The notes beneath the pieces were generated by a model that saw nothing but the letters and a program-made list of their open reading frames with translations, made no database searches and had not been told where the DNA came from. A stretch of DNA of 64,000 bases from Gammaproteobacteria bacterium. GTDB taxonomy: Bacteria; Pseudomonadota; Gammaproteobacteria; Steroidobacterales; Steroidobacteraceae. Below, piece after piece: positions 40,594 to 50,644 of this stretch (positions within the stretch are counted from its first letter, which is position 1; every line of letters begins with the position of its first letter). The stretch covers positions 1 through 64,000 of the forward strand of contig JANYAD010000032.1 of the NCBI GenBank assembly GCA_025355165.1. The letters run 5' to 3'. The position numbers were made by a program, and so were the translations under genes.

Positions 40594-41296
40594 TCAACAG
40601 AATGGGCGTGCCCTCCGGCGCCACCAATACCGCGGCGGGCGCGCAGTTCAACGCCGGCGGTAGTTCGCTGTTAACCTCGATCCCTTTGTCAGTGAGATGC
40701 GCGAGCGCATCGGCCATCGCATCCACTTCGAAGCGCAAGGTGGCGCGGCGAAAAACCGCAGGATGATAGAGCCCAACATCGATGAAATCGCTGGTACAGG
40801 AGATATGCGGCATGGGCTCTTCGGGCTCGTCCATTCCAACGAATCCGAAATCTTCCCAGTAAGCTTTCGCCAACTCGCGATCGGGCGTTGGCATCGCAAT
40901 TTCCAGGAAATAACCGCAACTCGACCTATCGTTGGCGAGTCGCTTGCTCGGCGAGAACGTGCGTGCCTCGATCAACCTGATCAGCTGGCCGGACGGGTCC
41001 AACCAGCCGACCTCATTGAACACGTCATTGCCCAAATACCGAAATTCAAGCTCGACTCCGCGTTGCTCGAGCGTACTTAAGTACTTGAGCAGATCGGGTT
41101 TCACGAACGTGAGCGATGGGGCAGGAAGTGAGCGCTGGTGCAGTCCCAGGCAGATTCGTCCATCGGTGACCACGGCATAAGGATGCGCCCAGGCATCGCC
41201 GACTTCGACCGCAGAGAATCCCAAGCTCAGGTAAAAATTAAGGGAAGCCTGGATGTCGGGCGTGGCGAGTGAATATTCGAGGAATCGTCCCAGCAC
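40574..41296 (-). CDS. VOC/glyoxalase family protein, two domains
   Basis: FLEYSLATPDIQASLNFYLSLGFSAVEVGD... and second repeat IAMPTPDRELAKAYWEDFGF. Confidence 0.8.
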   Translation of the reverse strand: MLGRFLEYSLATPDIQASLNFYLSLGFSAVEVGDAWAHPYAVVTDGRICLGLHQRSLPAPSLTFVKPDLLKYLSTLEQRGVELEFRYLGNDVFNEVGWLDPSGQLIRLIEARTFSPSKRLANDRSSCGYFLEIAMPTPDRELAKAYWEDFGFVGMDEPEEPMPHISCTSDFIDVGLYHPAVFRRATLRFEVDAMADALAHLTDKGIEVNSELPPALNCAPAAVLVAPEGTPILLTSQGER

Positions 41297-41303
41297 GCGG
41301 CGA

Positions 41304-42764
41304 TCAGCTCACTCCGCCGACGCAGACATATTTGATTTCAGTGTAATCGAGGATCCCGTATTTGGACCCCTCGCGTCCCATCCCCGACTCTTTGATGCCG
41401 CCGAAAGGAGCCATCTCGGTGGAGATGATGCCCGTGTTCAGCCCGACGATGCCGTACTCGACCGCCTCCGAGACTCTCCAACTGCGGGCCAGATCGCGCG
41501 TGTAGATGTAAGCGGCCAAGCCGAACTCGGTATCGTTGGCCATGCTGATGGCCTGCGCTTCGGTGTGGAACTTAAATAGCGGCGCCACGGGGCCGAAAGT
41601 TTCTTCCCGCGCCACGAGCATCGCGGGTGTGACCTCAGTGAGGATGGTCGGCTCGAAGAACGATCCGCCCAAGGCGTGACGCTTGCCGCCGAGCATGACT
41701 TTCGCTCCGTGCGAGAGCGCATCGGCAATGTGCTCCTCGACTTTAGCCACCGCTTTGGCATCGATCAGAGGTCCCTGGTCGGTTGGTCCGGCCAGTCCAT
41801 CCCCGACGCGCAGTTGTGCGACGGCGGATTTAAGCTTCGAGGCAAACTCATCGTAAACCCCCGCCTGAATCAGCAGCCGATTGGCGCAAACGCAGGTTTG
41901 TCCGGTGTTGCGATATTTGCTCGCCAAGGCGCCCTGTACCGCCGCATCCAAATCCGCATCGTCGAAGACGATAAAAGGCGCATTGCCGCCAAGCTCGAGT
42001 GATAATTTCTTGATCGTGCCGGCGCATTGGGCCATGAGTCTCTTGCCGACTTCGGTAGAACCGGTGAAGGTGAGTTTTCGTACCGTTGAGTTGGCCGTCA
42101 ATTCACCGCCTATCGACGCTGCGTTGCCCGTGATCATATTGAACACGCCCTTAGGGCAGCCGGCCCGATGCGCAAGCTCAGCCAGAGCAAGGGCGGAATA
42201 AGGCGTCTGCGTGGCGGGCTTGCAGACCATAGTACAACCCGCGGCCAGCGCCGGGGCCGCTTTGCGCGTAATCATCGCCGCTGGGAAATTCCATGGCGTG
42301 ATCGCCGCCACTACGCCCACCGGCTGGCGCAACACCATGATGCGCTTGTCGACCTGGTGACCGGGAATGATGTCGCCATATATTCGTTTGCCCTCCTCCG
42401 CGAACCACTCGATGAAGGAAGCCGCATAGGCTATTTCCACCTTCGACTCGGCCAGAGGCTTGCCCTGTTCCGCGGTCATGATGGTGGCAAGATCGTCTTG
42501 ATTCTCCAACATCAGATCGAACCAGCGTCGCATGATGATGGCGCGTTCTTTGGCGGTGCGCGCCCGCCAGCCAGGCAGCGCCGCTGCCGCGGCCGCAATC
42601 GCGCCGCGCGTTTCGACCGCCCCCATGTTTGGAACCGAACCGAGCTTCTGCGCCGTGGCTGGATTTCGTACCTCCACTACCGCGGCGTTATCCGCACCTA
42701 TCCAGTTGCCGTCAACAAAGCACAGCTCGCGCAGCAATGTTGGATCTTTAAGGTTAATGGCCAC
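41304..42764 (-). CDS. gabD: Succinate-semialdehyde dehydrogenase family; probable GTG start
   Basis: LRELCFVDGNWIGADNAAVVEVRNPATAQ; LELGGNAPFIVFDDADLDAAVQGALASKYRNTGQTCVCANRLLIQ. Confidence 0.92.
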   Translation of the reverse strand: MAINLKDPTLLRELCFVDGNWIGADNAAVVEVRNPATAQKLGSVPNMGAVETRGAIAAAAAALPGWRARTAKERAIIMRRWFDLMLENQDDLATIMTAEQGKPLAESKVEIAYAASFIEWFAEEGKRIYGDIIPGHQVDKRIMVLRQPVGVVAAITPWNFPAAMITRKAAPALAAGCTMVCKPATQTPYSALALAELAHRAGCPKGVFNMITGNAASIGGELTANSTVRKLTFTGSTEVGKRLMAQCAGTIKKLSLELGGNAPFIVFDDADLDAAVQGALASKYRNTGQTCVCANRLLIQAGVYDEFASKLKSAVAQLRVGDGLAGPTDQGPLIDAKAVAKVEEHIADALSHGAKVMLGGKRHALGGSFFEPTILTEVTPAMLVAREETFGPVAPLFKFHTEAQAISMANDTEFGLAAYIYTRDLARSWRVSEAVEYGIVGLNTGIISTEMAPFGGIKESGMGREGSKYGILDYTEIKYVCVGGVS

Positions 42765-42771
42765 CGCCTCT

Positions 42772-43400
42772 TCATCCCATGTGTTGGTGAAAGAAATCAA
42801 CGCTTCTCTTGAGCGCCAGTCTGGCGCCCGCCGGGTCATAGCTCTCGCGATCAAGGCAGTTAAATCCATGCCCGGCCCGATATGTGTCAAGAGTTCCTTC
42901 CGGCAGTTGCTCTTTGAGCTTTTCCAGCGTCGATACGGGTATGTGCATGTGTTTTTCGCCGAAGTGAAACATGGTCGGGCAGCGCGGCTTTTCAGCAAGG
43001 TATTGATCGACGCCGCCTCCGTAGATGACCGCCGCGGCCACCTCGAGCCGCGCAGCAACTAGGTAAGCCATGGTACCACCCAACTATAGCCGACCACGCC
43101 GACATTTCCGGCGGCGTTCCGCCAATTGATGGCCGCTGGCACATCGAGCATGACCTTCTCGTTTTTGAGCCGCCGCATGTACTGATAGCCTCTTAGGCCA
43201 GGCGAATAAGGAACATTGATATTGCGCTCCACGCCCTCGAAAGTCCGGAGCACCGCGGTCAAACGGGTGGCCGCATATTGATCACTCACCGCGAATGTGG
43301 CGGTTGACCCCGAATATTTCCTGGATAAACAATCCCGCCGCACGGCGCATCCATTGGATGAGAAATGTAGGCCGGGGAGCGATGGCGGTGGCTTGCGCTC
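42772..43400 (-). pseudogene. Dienelactone hydrolase family gene broken by several frameshifts
   Basis: Family motifs spread over frames: FIQEIFGVNRHIR, then VSDQYAATR...VERNINVPYSPGLRGYQYMRRL...AAINW...VGVVGYSW, then GGTMAYLVAARLEVAAAVIYGGGVDQYLAE...FHFGEKHMHIP...YRAGHGFNCLDRESYDPAGARLALKRSVDFFHQH. Confidence 0.8.
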
Positions 43401-43456
43401 AATTCGATATCGAGCCAGCGAGGATAGCAAGATCAATGCTCGGCGCCCAAGCAAGC

Positions 43457-44743
43457 TCACCGTTCGAGAATGGCCGTCACCCCCATGCCGCCCGCGGTGC
43501 ACACTGAGATCAATCCACGCTTGGCTTTGTTCTCATCGAGAACCTTGGCCAATGTGGCCACAATGCGCGCCCCGGTCGCCGCGAAAGGATGTCCTATGGC
43601 GATGCTGCCTCCCTTTACGTTCAGTTTAGATCGATCAATGGCGCCCAGAGCTCCTGGCAGCCGTAATTGGTCGCGGCAATATCCCGGGTCGTTCCACGCC
43701 TTCAAGGTGCAAAGGACCTGCCCGGCGAACGCTTCGTGGATTTCGTAGAAATCGAAGTCGTGCAGCGTTAAATTCGCATCCGCCAGCATGCGAGGCACCG
43801 CGTAGGCGGGTGCCATCAGCAGTCCTTCTTTCTTTTCGATGTAATCCACCGCTGCGACCTTGCCGTAGCTTAAGTACGCCAGAACAGGAAGATTGCGCTC
43901 CCGCGCCCAAGTTTCCGATGCCAGCAGCACGGCCGACGCGCCGTCCGTCATCGGCGTGGAATTGCCCGCGGTCAATGTTCCTGCACTGGAGGAATCAAAG
44001 GCGGGCCGCAGCTTGGCGAGCTTGGCCATGGAGGTGTCGGGGCGAATATTGTTGTCCTGAGATAGCCCGAGATACTCGATGACCAGGTCCTGATAAAAGC
44101 CCTGTGCATAGGCAGCCGCCGCCTTTTGATGGCTCTCTAGAGCCAGTTGATCCTGTTCCGCGCGCGTGATGCCCCAGCTCTTCACCATGAGCTCCGTGCT
44201 TTCGCCCATCGACAGGCCGGTTCTTGGCTCGGTGACCCCCGGCAGCACCGGCATGAAGCTCCTCGGCCGCAACCCAAACCACGGTAGGACTTTGGCCGAC
44301 GCAGTTCTGCCGCGGTAACTGCGCAGCAGAATCTGCTGAAAACTTCGCGGAAACACCACGGGTGGGTCACTCACCGTGTCGACCCCACCGGCGATTGCGC
44401 AGTCGATTTGGCCGAGCGCAATCTTATTGGCCAATAAGATGGCCGCCTCAAGACTGGTACCGCAGGCTCGCTGCAGATCTAGACCCGGTGTCTCGGCGGC
44501 CAGGCCGCACCCGAGCACCGCTTCGCGGGTCAGATTCCATTGACTGGAATGTTTCATCACCGCGCCCGCCGCAACCTCGTCGATGCGCTGACCACGTAAT
44601 CCGAAACGCTCGACGACCCCGCGCAAAGCGGCAATCAACATTTCTTGATTCCCGATCTGGGCGTAGGCGCCGCTGCCGCGCGCGAACGGGATGCGCGCGC
44701 CGCCGACGATGGCGACCGGCCGCGGACTTGCTCCTACCAACAT
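43457..44743 (-). CDS. Acetyl-CoA C-acyltransferase (thiolase)
   Basis: LQRACGTSLEAAILLANKIALGQIDCAIAGGVDT; NVKGGSIAIGHPFAATGARIV; VCTAGGMGVTAILE. Confidence 0.93.
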   Translation of the reverse strand: MLVGASPRPVAIVGGARIPFARGSGAYAQIGNQEMLIAALRGVVERFGLRGQRIDEVAAGAVMKHSSQWNLTREAVLGCGLAAETPGLDLQRACGTSLEAAILLANKIALGQIDCAIAGGVDTVSDPPVVFPRSFQQILLRSYRGRTASAKVLPWFGLRPRSFMPVLPGVTEPRTGLSMGESTELMVKSWGITRAEQDQLALESHQKAAAAYAQGFYQDLVIEYLGLSQDNNIRPDTSMAKLAKLRPAFDSSSAGTLTAGNSTPMTDGASAVLLASETWARERNLPVLAYLSYGKVAAVDYIEKKEGLLMAPAYAVPRMLADANLTLHDFDFYEIHEAFAGQVLCTLKAWNDPGYCRDQLRLPGALGAIDRSKLNVKGGSIAIGHPFAATGARIVATLAKVLDENKAKRGLISVCTAGGMGVTAILER

Positions 44744-44806
44744 AGTTGCCTCCGTTGAACGGTAAGCTTTGAATTATGACCCTACACACCGGCCTATAAT
44801 CCATCC

Positions 44807-46471
44807 ATGAGCGTTTTTTATCTCAGAGCTTCCTGTGGACTTGTGCTTTTGGCATTGAATGGGTGCGGCGCGGCGCCGAGTCCGCCGACCGTGGTGGAGC
44901 AGAAGGCGATCCCCGCGGCTGAGCAGCTTTCACAGCTGGTCGAGCGCTATTGGGATGAGCATGTCGCGCCCGAAAACCAGATCTCGCCGCAGTTGTTGGC
45001 CGATTCCTTAAGCATCGAGCGCCGCTACCTAGCCGAGGTAGGCGGCGTTAAGCGCGAGAGCCTGGATGCGGCCTCGAGGCTGACTTACGATATTTTCAAG
45101 GCACAGCGTGAACTTCTCATCGAAGGCTTCACCTATCCGTCTGAATTGCTGCCTGTCAATCCCTTTTGGGGAATGCCGCAGAGATTCGCAGCGGGTGCCG
45201 AAAGATTGGCCCAGCAGCCGCGGGCGAGCGTCGCAGACTACCGAAGCTGGTTGAAAAGCATCGATGAGTACGTGCGGTGGACTCAGCAAGCAACGCTCAA
45301 TATGCGTGCAGGGGTGCGTCGCGGGTATAGTACCTCGCGAATTTTGATCGAACGCATGTTGCCCATCCTCGAGCGACTTGGGCTGGATGAGCCGGCCAGT
45401 GTATTTTATGCGCCGTTGCGCGCCCTGCCCGATAGCATCAAACAACCGGAGCGGGGCTCCTTGAGCAAGGAGCTCAATGGCGCGATCTCGGAAAAACTGC
45501 TGCCGGCAAACCGGGCCTTGCATGATTTTCTGCAGAAAGAATATCTGCCGCGTGCCAGAGCAGGCATTGCGTTGTCTGACTTGCCGCTGGGCGCTCAGTG
45601 GTATCTCTATCGGGTCAAGCGCGCCAGCGGGACCCTGCTCTCGCCGGAAGAGATCAACCGGCTCGGCGTCGCCGAAGTGGATCGCATCGGCGCACTGCCG
45701 GCCGCCGCGCCGGCCGTTAGCACGCCGGCTGCGCCCGCAGAATTGGTCGGCGCTTACAAGGAGCTGAAAATCGGGGTGTTAGCTGCCCTGCCCAGCCTGT
45801 TTTCCGAGCTCCCCCGGGAAGATTTTGATATTCGCGCTGCAGAATGGATGCCAACGCCCGCGGGCGCACTGGTCTACCAACGCGCCGGGCTGGAGGTGCC
45901 TGCGGTGTTGTACGTCAAACGGGGAGGCCCGGTCTCAATTTCAAGCTTTTTGCAGCAGGCCGTGCCGGGTCATCATCTGCAACTCGCGCTTCAGCAGGAA
46001 CACGCGGACCTGCCGCGATTCCGCCGCTTCGGGTCTGAGCCGGCGTTCACGGAAGGCTGGGGCGTATACGCAGCTTCGCTCGGCGAAGCGCTGAGGTTGG
46101 ATTTGGGGGAGTCGGCTAAATCAGGCGCGGCAACGGCTGAAATGCGCTGCGCGGCCGCTCTGGTGGTCGATACTGGCGTGCATGCGAAGGGTTGGACGCG
46201 GCGGCAGGGCATTGAATACCTGCGTGCGCATTTGGAAATCGACGACCGAGATGCCCAAGAACTGATTGATTACTATGCCGCCAACCCGGCTGACGCGCTG
46301 GCGTGCATGGTGGGAGGGCTTAAATTCCGAGCATTGCGCACGCGAGCCCAGCAATCGCTGGGCGGGCGTTTCGACATTCGCGAATTTCACCGTGAAATTC
46401 TGAGGGATGGCGCAATGCCCTTGGACATCCTCGACCTTAAGATGAAAATCTGGACGGACGCCTCGAAATGA
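44807..46471 (+). CDS. DUF885 family lipoprotein (putative metallopeptidase fold)
   Basis: LLALNGCGAAP lipobox; LQQAVPGHHLQLALQQE (HHLQ in place of HExxH) and AFTEGWGVYAASLGE. Confidence 0.85.
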   Translation: MSVFYLRASCGLVLLALNGCGAAPSPPTVVEQKAIPAAEQLSQLVERYWDEHVAPENQISPQLLADSLSIERRYLAEVGGVKRESLDAASRLTYDIFKAQRELLIEGFTYPSELLPVNPFWGMPQRFAAGAERLAQQPRASVADYRSWLKSIDEYVRWTQQATLNMRAGVRRGYSTSRILIERMLPILERLGLDEPASVFYAPLRALPDSIKQPERGSLSKELNGAISEKLLPANRALHDFLQKEYLPRARAGIALSDLPLGAQWYLYRVKRASGTLLSPEEINRLGVAEVDRIGALPAAAPAVSTPAAPAELVGAYKELKIGVLAALPSLFSELPREDFDIRAAEWMPTPAGALVYQRAGLEVPAVLYVKRGGPVSISSFLQQAVPGHHLQLALQQEHADLPRFRRFGSEPAFTEGWGVYAASLGEALRLDLGESAKSGAATAEMRCAAALVVDTGVHAKGWTRRQGIEYLRAHLEIDDRDAQELIDYYAANPADALACMVGGLKFRALRTRAQQSLGGRFDIREFHREILRDGAMPLDILDLKMKIWTDASK

Positions 46472-46558
46472 TGAGCGCCGCCGCAGTCATTTTCGAGCGG
46501 AACCGCCAGGCGGCGATCCCTATCGAACGGTATTTATCCGTCGGAGTCAGACTACTCA

Positions 46559-47176
46559 GTGCGCACCTTATTGTTGGTTTCTTGGATTGTTGCCCCTTTG
46601 GCCGCCACGGCTTGGACCGCCACGGCGTTGGCTGCCAGGGCAAGCTCCGCTGCCGGCTCGCTTGCCCAAGAGAGCGCATTGAACTCCGATCTCAAAGTGA
46701 CCGTGGCTTTGGACTCGGCCGAGCAAAGCGGTACGGCCAGCGCGACGGTAAGAATTCACGCGCTCCCGGAGGTCGTGTGGTCATTGATCACCAGCTGTCC
46801 AGAATCGCTGCGGATGGTTCCGGGCCTGGAGGCTTGCGATGTGCTGGAGAGCGCGCCGGACCAGTCGTGGCAGAGAATTCGACACATCATGAATTATTCT
46901 TGGTACGTTCCCAAAGTGACCTACGTCATTCGCGCCGTATACGACCGGCCCTCGAAAGTCACGATCGAGCGCATCGCGGGGGACCTTCGGACGCTGCGCG
47001 GCTCCTGGGAATTGAAGAGTGATGGGGATTATACAATTGCGCAGTACATGGTCGATTTGGCCCCCGGATTCTGGGTACCTCAATGGATCGTTCGATCCGC
47101 GCTGCGCGAAGATCTGCCGAAAATGCTACGCGCGCTGCGCTCGCGTGCTGAAGCGGCGCCGAACATCAAACCCTGA
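46559..47176 (+). CDS. SRPBCC/START-like secreted protein
   Basis: Signal-like N-terminus; VRIHALPEVVWSLITSCPESLRMVPGLEACDVLE... polyketide cyclase/START pattern. Confidence 0.7.
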   Translation: MRTLLLVSWIVAPLAATAWTATALAARASSAAGSLAQESALNSDLKVTVALDSAEQSGTASATVRIHALPEVVWSLITSCPESLRMVPGLEACDVLESAPDQSWQRIRHIMNYSWYVPKVTYVIRAVYDRPSKVTIERIAGDLRTLRGSWELKSDGDYTIAQYMVDLAPGFWVPQWIVRSALREDLPKMLRALRSRAEAAPNIKP

Positions 47177-47660
47177 TCGGTCGCGCCGGCTGAGAAGTGC
47201 GTGGCTAACGGCGGCGGCGCTCTCAGTTCTTGCGCTGAGCGCCTGCGAGCGCGAGGCGGAAACCCCTCCCATGCGGGTCAAGCGGGTGTTTCACTTGAAT
47301 CCTTACGAGAAGGACTTCGGCTATTCGCAGGCCGTCCTCGTCGATAAAACGCTGTATATTTCCGGTACGGTCGCCGTGGATGCAACCGGCCGGCTGGTGG
47401 CGCCCGGCGAGATGGCCGGGCAATTGCGCGCTGCCTATTCCAATATTCGTCGTACCCTGCAGGGTCATGGGGCCGATTTCGACGAAGTGGTTAAAGAGAC
47501 GATTTACACGACCGACATGGACGCATTGCTGAAAGCATCGGATTTACGCTTCGAGTATTACAACAAGGAGCGCTTGCCGACGACTTCCTGGGTGCAAGTG
47601 CAGCGCCTGGTCGACCCCGGATTTCTCGTACAAATCGAAGTCGTTGTAGAGCTGCCGTAA
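47145..47660 (+). CDS. RidA/YjgF-family protein with lipoprotein-like N-terminus; start uncertain
   Basis: LTAAALSVLALSAC lipobox; YSQAVLVDKTLYISGTVAVDATGRLV...VVKETIYTTDMDAL. Confidence 0.8.
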   Translation: MLKRRRTSNPDRSRRLRSAWLTAAALSVLALSACEREAETPPMRVKRVFHLNPYEKDFGYSQAVLVDKTLYISGTVAVDATGRLVAPGEMAGQLRAAYSNIRRTLQGHGADFDEVVKETIYTTDMDALLKASDLRFEYYNKERLPTTSWVQVQRLVDPGFLVQIEVVVELP

Positions 47661-47679
47661 GCGCAGCGCCGAGGAAGCT

Positions 47680-49260
47680 TTGCGTAACGTGATGGATAGA
47701 ATCTTCGAGCGACGCGTGGCCGGGCTCATCAACTCAGGCGAGCGTGCGGTATTGCGCGGCGGCCGCAAGGGGGTCGAAAAGGAGTCATTGCGCGTTTCTT
47801 TGCAAGGCGACATCGTCGCTACGCGCCATCCGGAAGCCTTGGGCTCGCCGCTCACCAACGAACACATCACCACCGATTTTTCCGAATCGCTGATCGAACT
47901 GGTCACGCCGCCGTTCGGCGAATCCTGGGAATTGCTGCAATATCTGTGCGATATCCATCAGTTCGTTTATCGGCATCTGAACGAAGAGTTGTTGTGGGCA
48001 ACCAGCATGCCGTGCGCCATCAGCGGCGATGAGAGCATTCCGCTGGCGCAGTTCGGCAGCTCCAATGTCGGGCGCATGAAGACGGTGTATCGGCACGGAT
48101 TGGGCGTGCGCTACGGGCGCGTCATGCAGGCCATTTCGGGCGTGCACTTCAATTATTCCTTCAGCGCGAAACTCTGGGGCGTTCTGGAAGCGGTCAATCA
48201 ATCCAAATTGAAGCGACAGGACTTCATCTCGGAGCAGTACTTCGGAGTGTTGCGCAATTACCGCCGCTACGGCTGGCTGGTGCTATATCTTTTCGGCACC
48301 TCACCCGCTGTGTCCAGCAGCTTCTTCGCGGGCCGCGAGAATACCCTGCCCGCCCTGGACCACGATACGGTGTACGAACCCTACGGCACCTCGCTGCGCA
48401 TGAGCGATATCGGTTACCGCAATAAGAATCAATCGACGTTAAGCGTATCGGTCAACAGCTTGGCCGAGTATGTGCGCGACCTGTCCAACGCCATCCACAC
48501 TCCGTATCCGCCGTACGAGAAAATCGGAGTCAAGGTCGATGGCCTCTACCGGCAGCTGAACGCCAACATCTTGCAAATCGAGAACGAGTATTACAGTTAC
48601 ATACGCCCCAAGCGGATCGCCCGCTCTGGAGAGCGACCCACCAAGGCACTGTCTCGGGCAGGGGTTGAATACGTGGAAGTGCGCGCCTTGGATGTGAGCG
48701 CATTCGATCCGGTCGGCGTGAATCAGAACAAGTTGCGTTTTCTCGAAGCCTTTCTTGCCCTGTGCCTGTTGCGGGAAAGTGCGCCGATCAGCATCGGCGA
48801 ACAGGACGCGTTGGATGCGAATCATCAGTTGGTCGCAAGGCGCGGACGAGAGCCGAATCTGATGTTGCGGCGCGAAGGGCGCGACTTCTCCATGAGCGAA
48901 TGGGCGCGCGAACTGCTCGATTCCATGCAGGGCGTGTGCGAAATGCTGGATCAGGGCGAAGCCGCACGGCCGTATTCAACGGCGCTCGAGCAACAGCGCG
49001 CCAAAATCGATGACGTGGAACGTACTCCGTCGGCGCGGCTGCTTGCGGAAATGCGTCAGACGGGCGAGACCTTCCATCAGCTCGCCCTGCGCATGTCGAA
49101 GCTGCACAAGGATTACTTTCTCGGTCTGTATCCGCCCAACGAAAGCCGGCTCGGTGAGTTCGGGGCGCAAGCGCTGGAATCCCACGACGCTCAGCGCAAA
49201 ATCGAAGCCGCCGACCGCACCGATTTCGACGCATACCTTGCGCACTACCTCGAGGATTGA
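47680..49260 (+). CDS. gshA: Glutamate-cysteine ligase
   Basis: GVEKESLRV, ITTDFSESLIELVTPPF, GVRYGRVMQAISGVHFNYSF, YVEVRALDVSAFDPVG. Confidence 0.95.
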   Translation: MRNVMDRIFERRVAGLINSGERAVLRGGRKGVEKESLRVSLQGDIVATRHPEALGSPLTNEHITTDFSESLIELVTPPFGESWELLQYLCDIHQFVYRHLNEELLWATSMPCAISGDESIPLAQFGSSNVGRMKTVYRHGLGVRYGRVMQAISGVHFNYSFSAKLWGVLEAVNQSKLKRQDFISEQYFGVLRNYRRYGWLVLYLFGTSPAVSSSFFAGRENTLPALDHDTVYEPYGTSLRMSDIGYRNKNQSTLSVSVNSLAEYVRDLSNAIHTPYPPYEKIGVKVDGLYRQLNANILQIENEYYSYIRPKRIARSGERPTKALSRAGVEYVEVRALDVSAFDPVGVNQNKLRFLEAFLALCLLRESAPISIGEQDALDANHQLVARRGREPNLMLRREGRDFSMSEWARELLDSMQGVCEMLDQGEAARPYSTALEQQRAKIDDVERTPSARLLAEMRQTGETFHQLALRMSKLHKDYFLGLYPPNESRLGEFGAQALESHDAQRKIEAADRTDFDAYLAHYLED

Positions 49261-49353
49261 TGCCCCCATTCAGCGATAGGCTTTTGTTTGACATAATCCT
49301 AGTAACGGTCGTTCGAGGTCCTAGGAGTACGTCGATCTTTTGCTTTCGAAACA

Positions 49354-50634
49354 GTGCCCCAGGTCATTGAGCGCGCAAGGCAGGGCCGCTACGGTGTACG
49401 CGTGAGCATTGCCCACGGATTATCCAACGAGGATCTACCCAGTTCGCCGCACGCACGTCAATTGCGCGGGGGATTTCCTTGGCTGACTTTCGAGAGCGCG
49501 CTCGAGGCGGAATTCCGCCTGCAAAATTTCGACGATAACCTGTCGCATACGCGTGTGAACCTGTGTTTGGCGGTACTGATCATCATCGCCTTTTCGGCCA
49601 TGGATGCCATGGTGCTGGGACCTCAATTGGATCGCATTCCGAGCAAGGTCTACATCCTGGTGATCATCCCGATGCTGCTCATCGGACTTGCATCGAGTTT
49701 CTCTGCGCAGCGGCATAAAATCCACGCGCCCCTGACCATCGTGACCATGACGGTATTTGGCTTGAGCGTGGCGAGCATCCAAATCATTGCCTCGACCGGC
49801 GGGATCTCGATTCTCATTGCCCCGCTGATGTTGAGCATCGTATTCATCTATTTCATGAGCGGTCTGATTTTCTACCACGCCGTGGCGGCGAATGTGGTGG
49901 TGATGTTGCTGTATCTGGCCGCCGGCACCGCGCTTATCCTGCCGGGACGGGAATTTAGCTACAGCGCATTGAGCATCGTCGCTGCCAACTTGTTCTGCGC
50001 ATCGGTGACCTACATGCACGAAAAGACCAGCCGTCTGCGCTTTCTGGAGGCCTGCCTGCTGCGTGAAATGGTGGCGCGCGACGGCCTTACCGGTATCCAG
50101 AACCGGCGCATGTTCGACCAACACATCAGCAGAGTTTGGCAACAGGCGGTGCGCGAGGAGGAACGCGTGGCGGTGTTGCTGGCCGACGTGGATTGTTTCA
50201 AGGACTACAACGATCGATATGGCCATCAAGCGGGCGATGAATGCTTACGCGCCGTGGCCGTGTCTTTGAGCCAGTGCGCGCGCCGCCCGCTGGATTTTGT
50301 CGCGCGCTACGGCGGCGAGGAGTTTGCGGTGGTCCTGTACGAGGCCAACCGCGAATACATTGCAGAGGTACTGACCCGCATTCAGCGATCCATTGCTGAG
50401 CTGAACATTCCCCACGAGGCATCCAAAGTCGCCAGCCGGCTCACCCTGAGCATTGGCGCAGCCTTTGTACTGCCCGCCGCCAACCGCACCCTGGAGGGAT
50501 TGATCCAACTGGCCGACGAGGCACTGTATTGCGCCAAGGAAGAGGGCAGAAATCGAGTCATCGTACTGGAGGCTGAATATCACACGATGCGGACCGGCCG
50601 CTTCGAGAAACGCCGCCACCCGGTCGGGGCCTAA
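49354..50634 (+). CDS. Membrane-bound diguanylate cyclase (GGDEF)
   Basis: Hydrophobic N-terminal sensor region; RDGLTGIQNRRMFDQ; RPLDFVARYGGEEFAVVL (RxxD I-site plus GGEEF). Confidence 0.92.
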   Translation: MPQVIERARQGRYGVRVSIAHGLSNEDLPSSPHARQLRGGFPWLTFESALEAEFRLQNFDDNLSHTRVNLCLAVLIIIAFSAMDAMVLGPQLDRIPSKVYILVIIPMLLIGLASSFSAQRHKIHAPLTIVTMTVFGLSVASIQIIASTGGISILIAPLMLSIVFIYFMSGLIFYHAVAANVVVMLLYLAAGTALILPGREFSYSALSIVAANLFCASVTYMHEKTSRLRFLEACLLREMVARDGLTGIQNRRMFDQHISRVWQQAVREEERVAVLLADVDCFKDYNDRYGHQAGDECLRAVAVSLSQCARRPLDFVARYGGEEFAVVLYEANREYIAEVLTRIQRSIAELNIPHEASKVASRLTLSIGAAFVLPAANRTLEGLIQLADEALYCAKEEGRNRVIVLEAEYHTMRTGRFEKRRHPVGA

Positions 50635-50644
50635 GGCGGACCTT

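Noticed and set aside
42765-43058. N-terminal extension of the SSADH ORF (to 43058)
   Set aside because: This stretch is the dienelactone hydrolase remnant in another frame; SSADH homology starts at VAINLKDPTLLRELCFVDGNW
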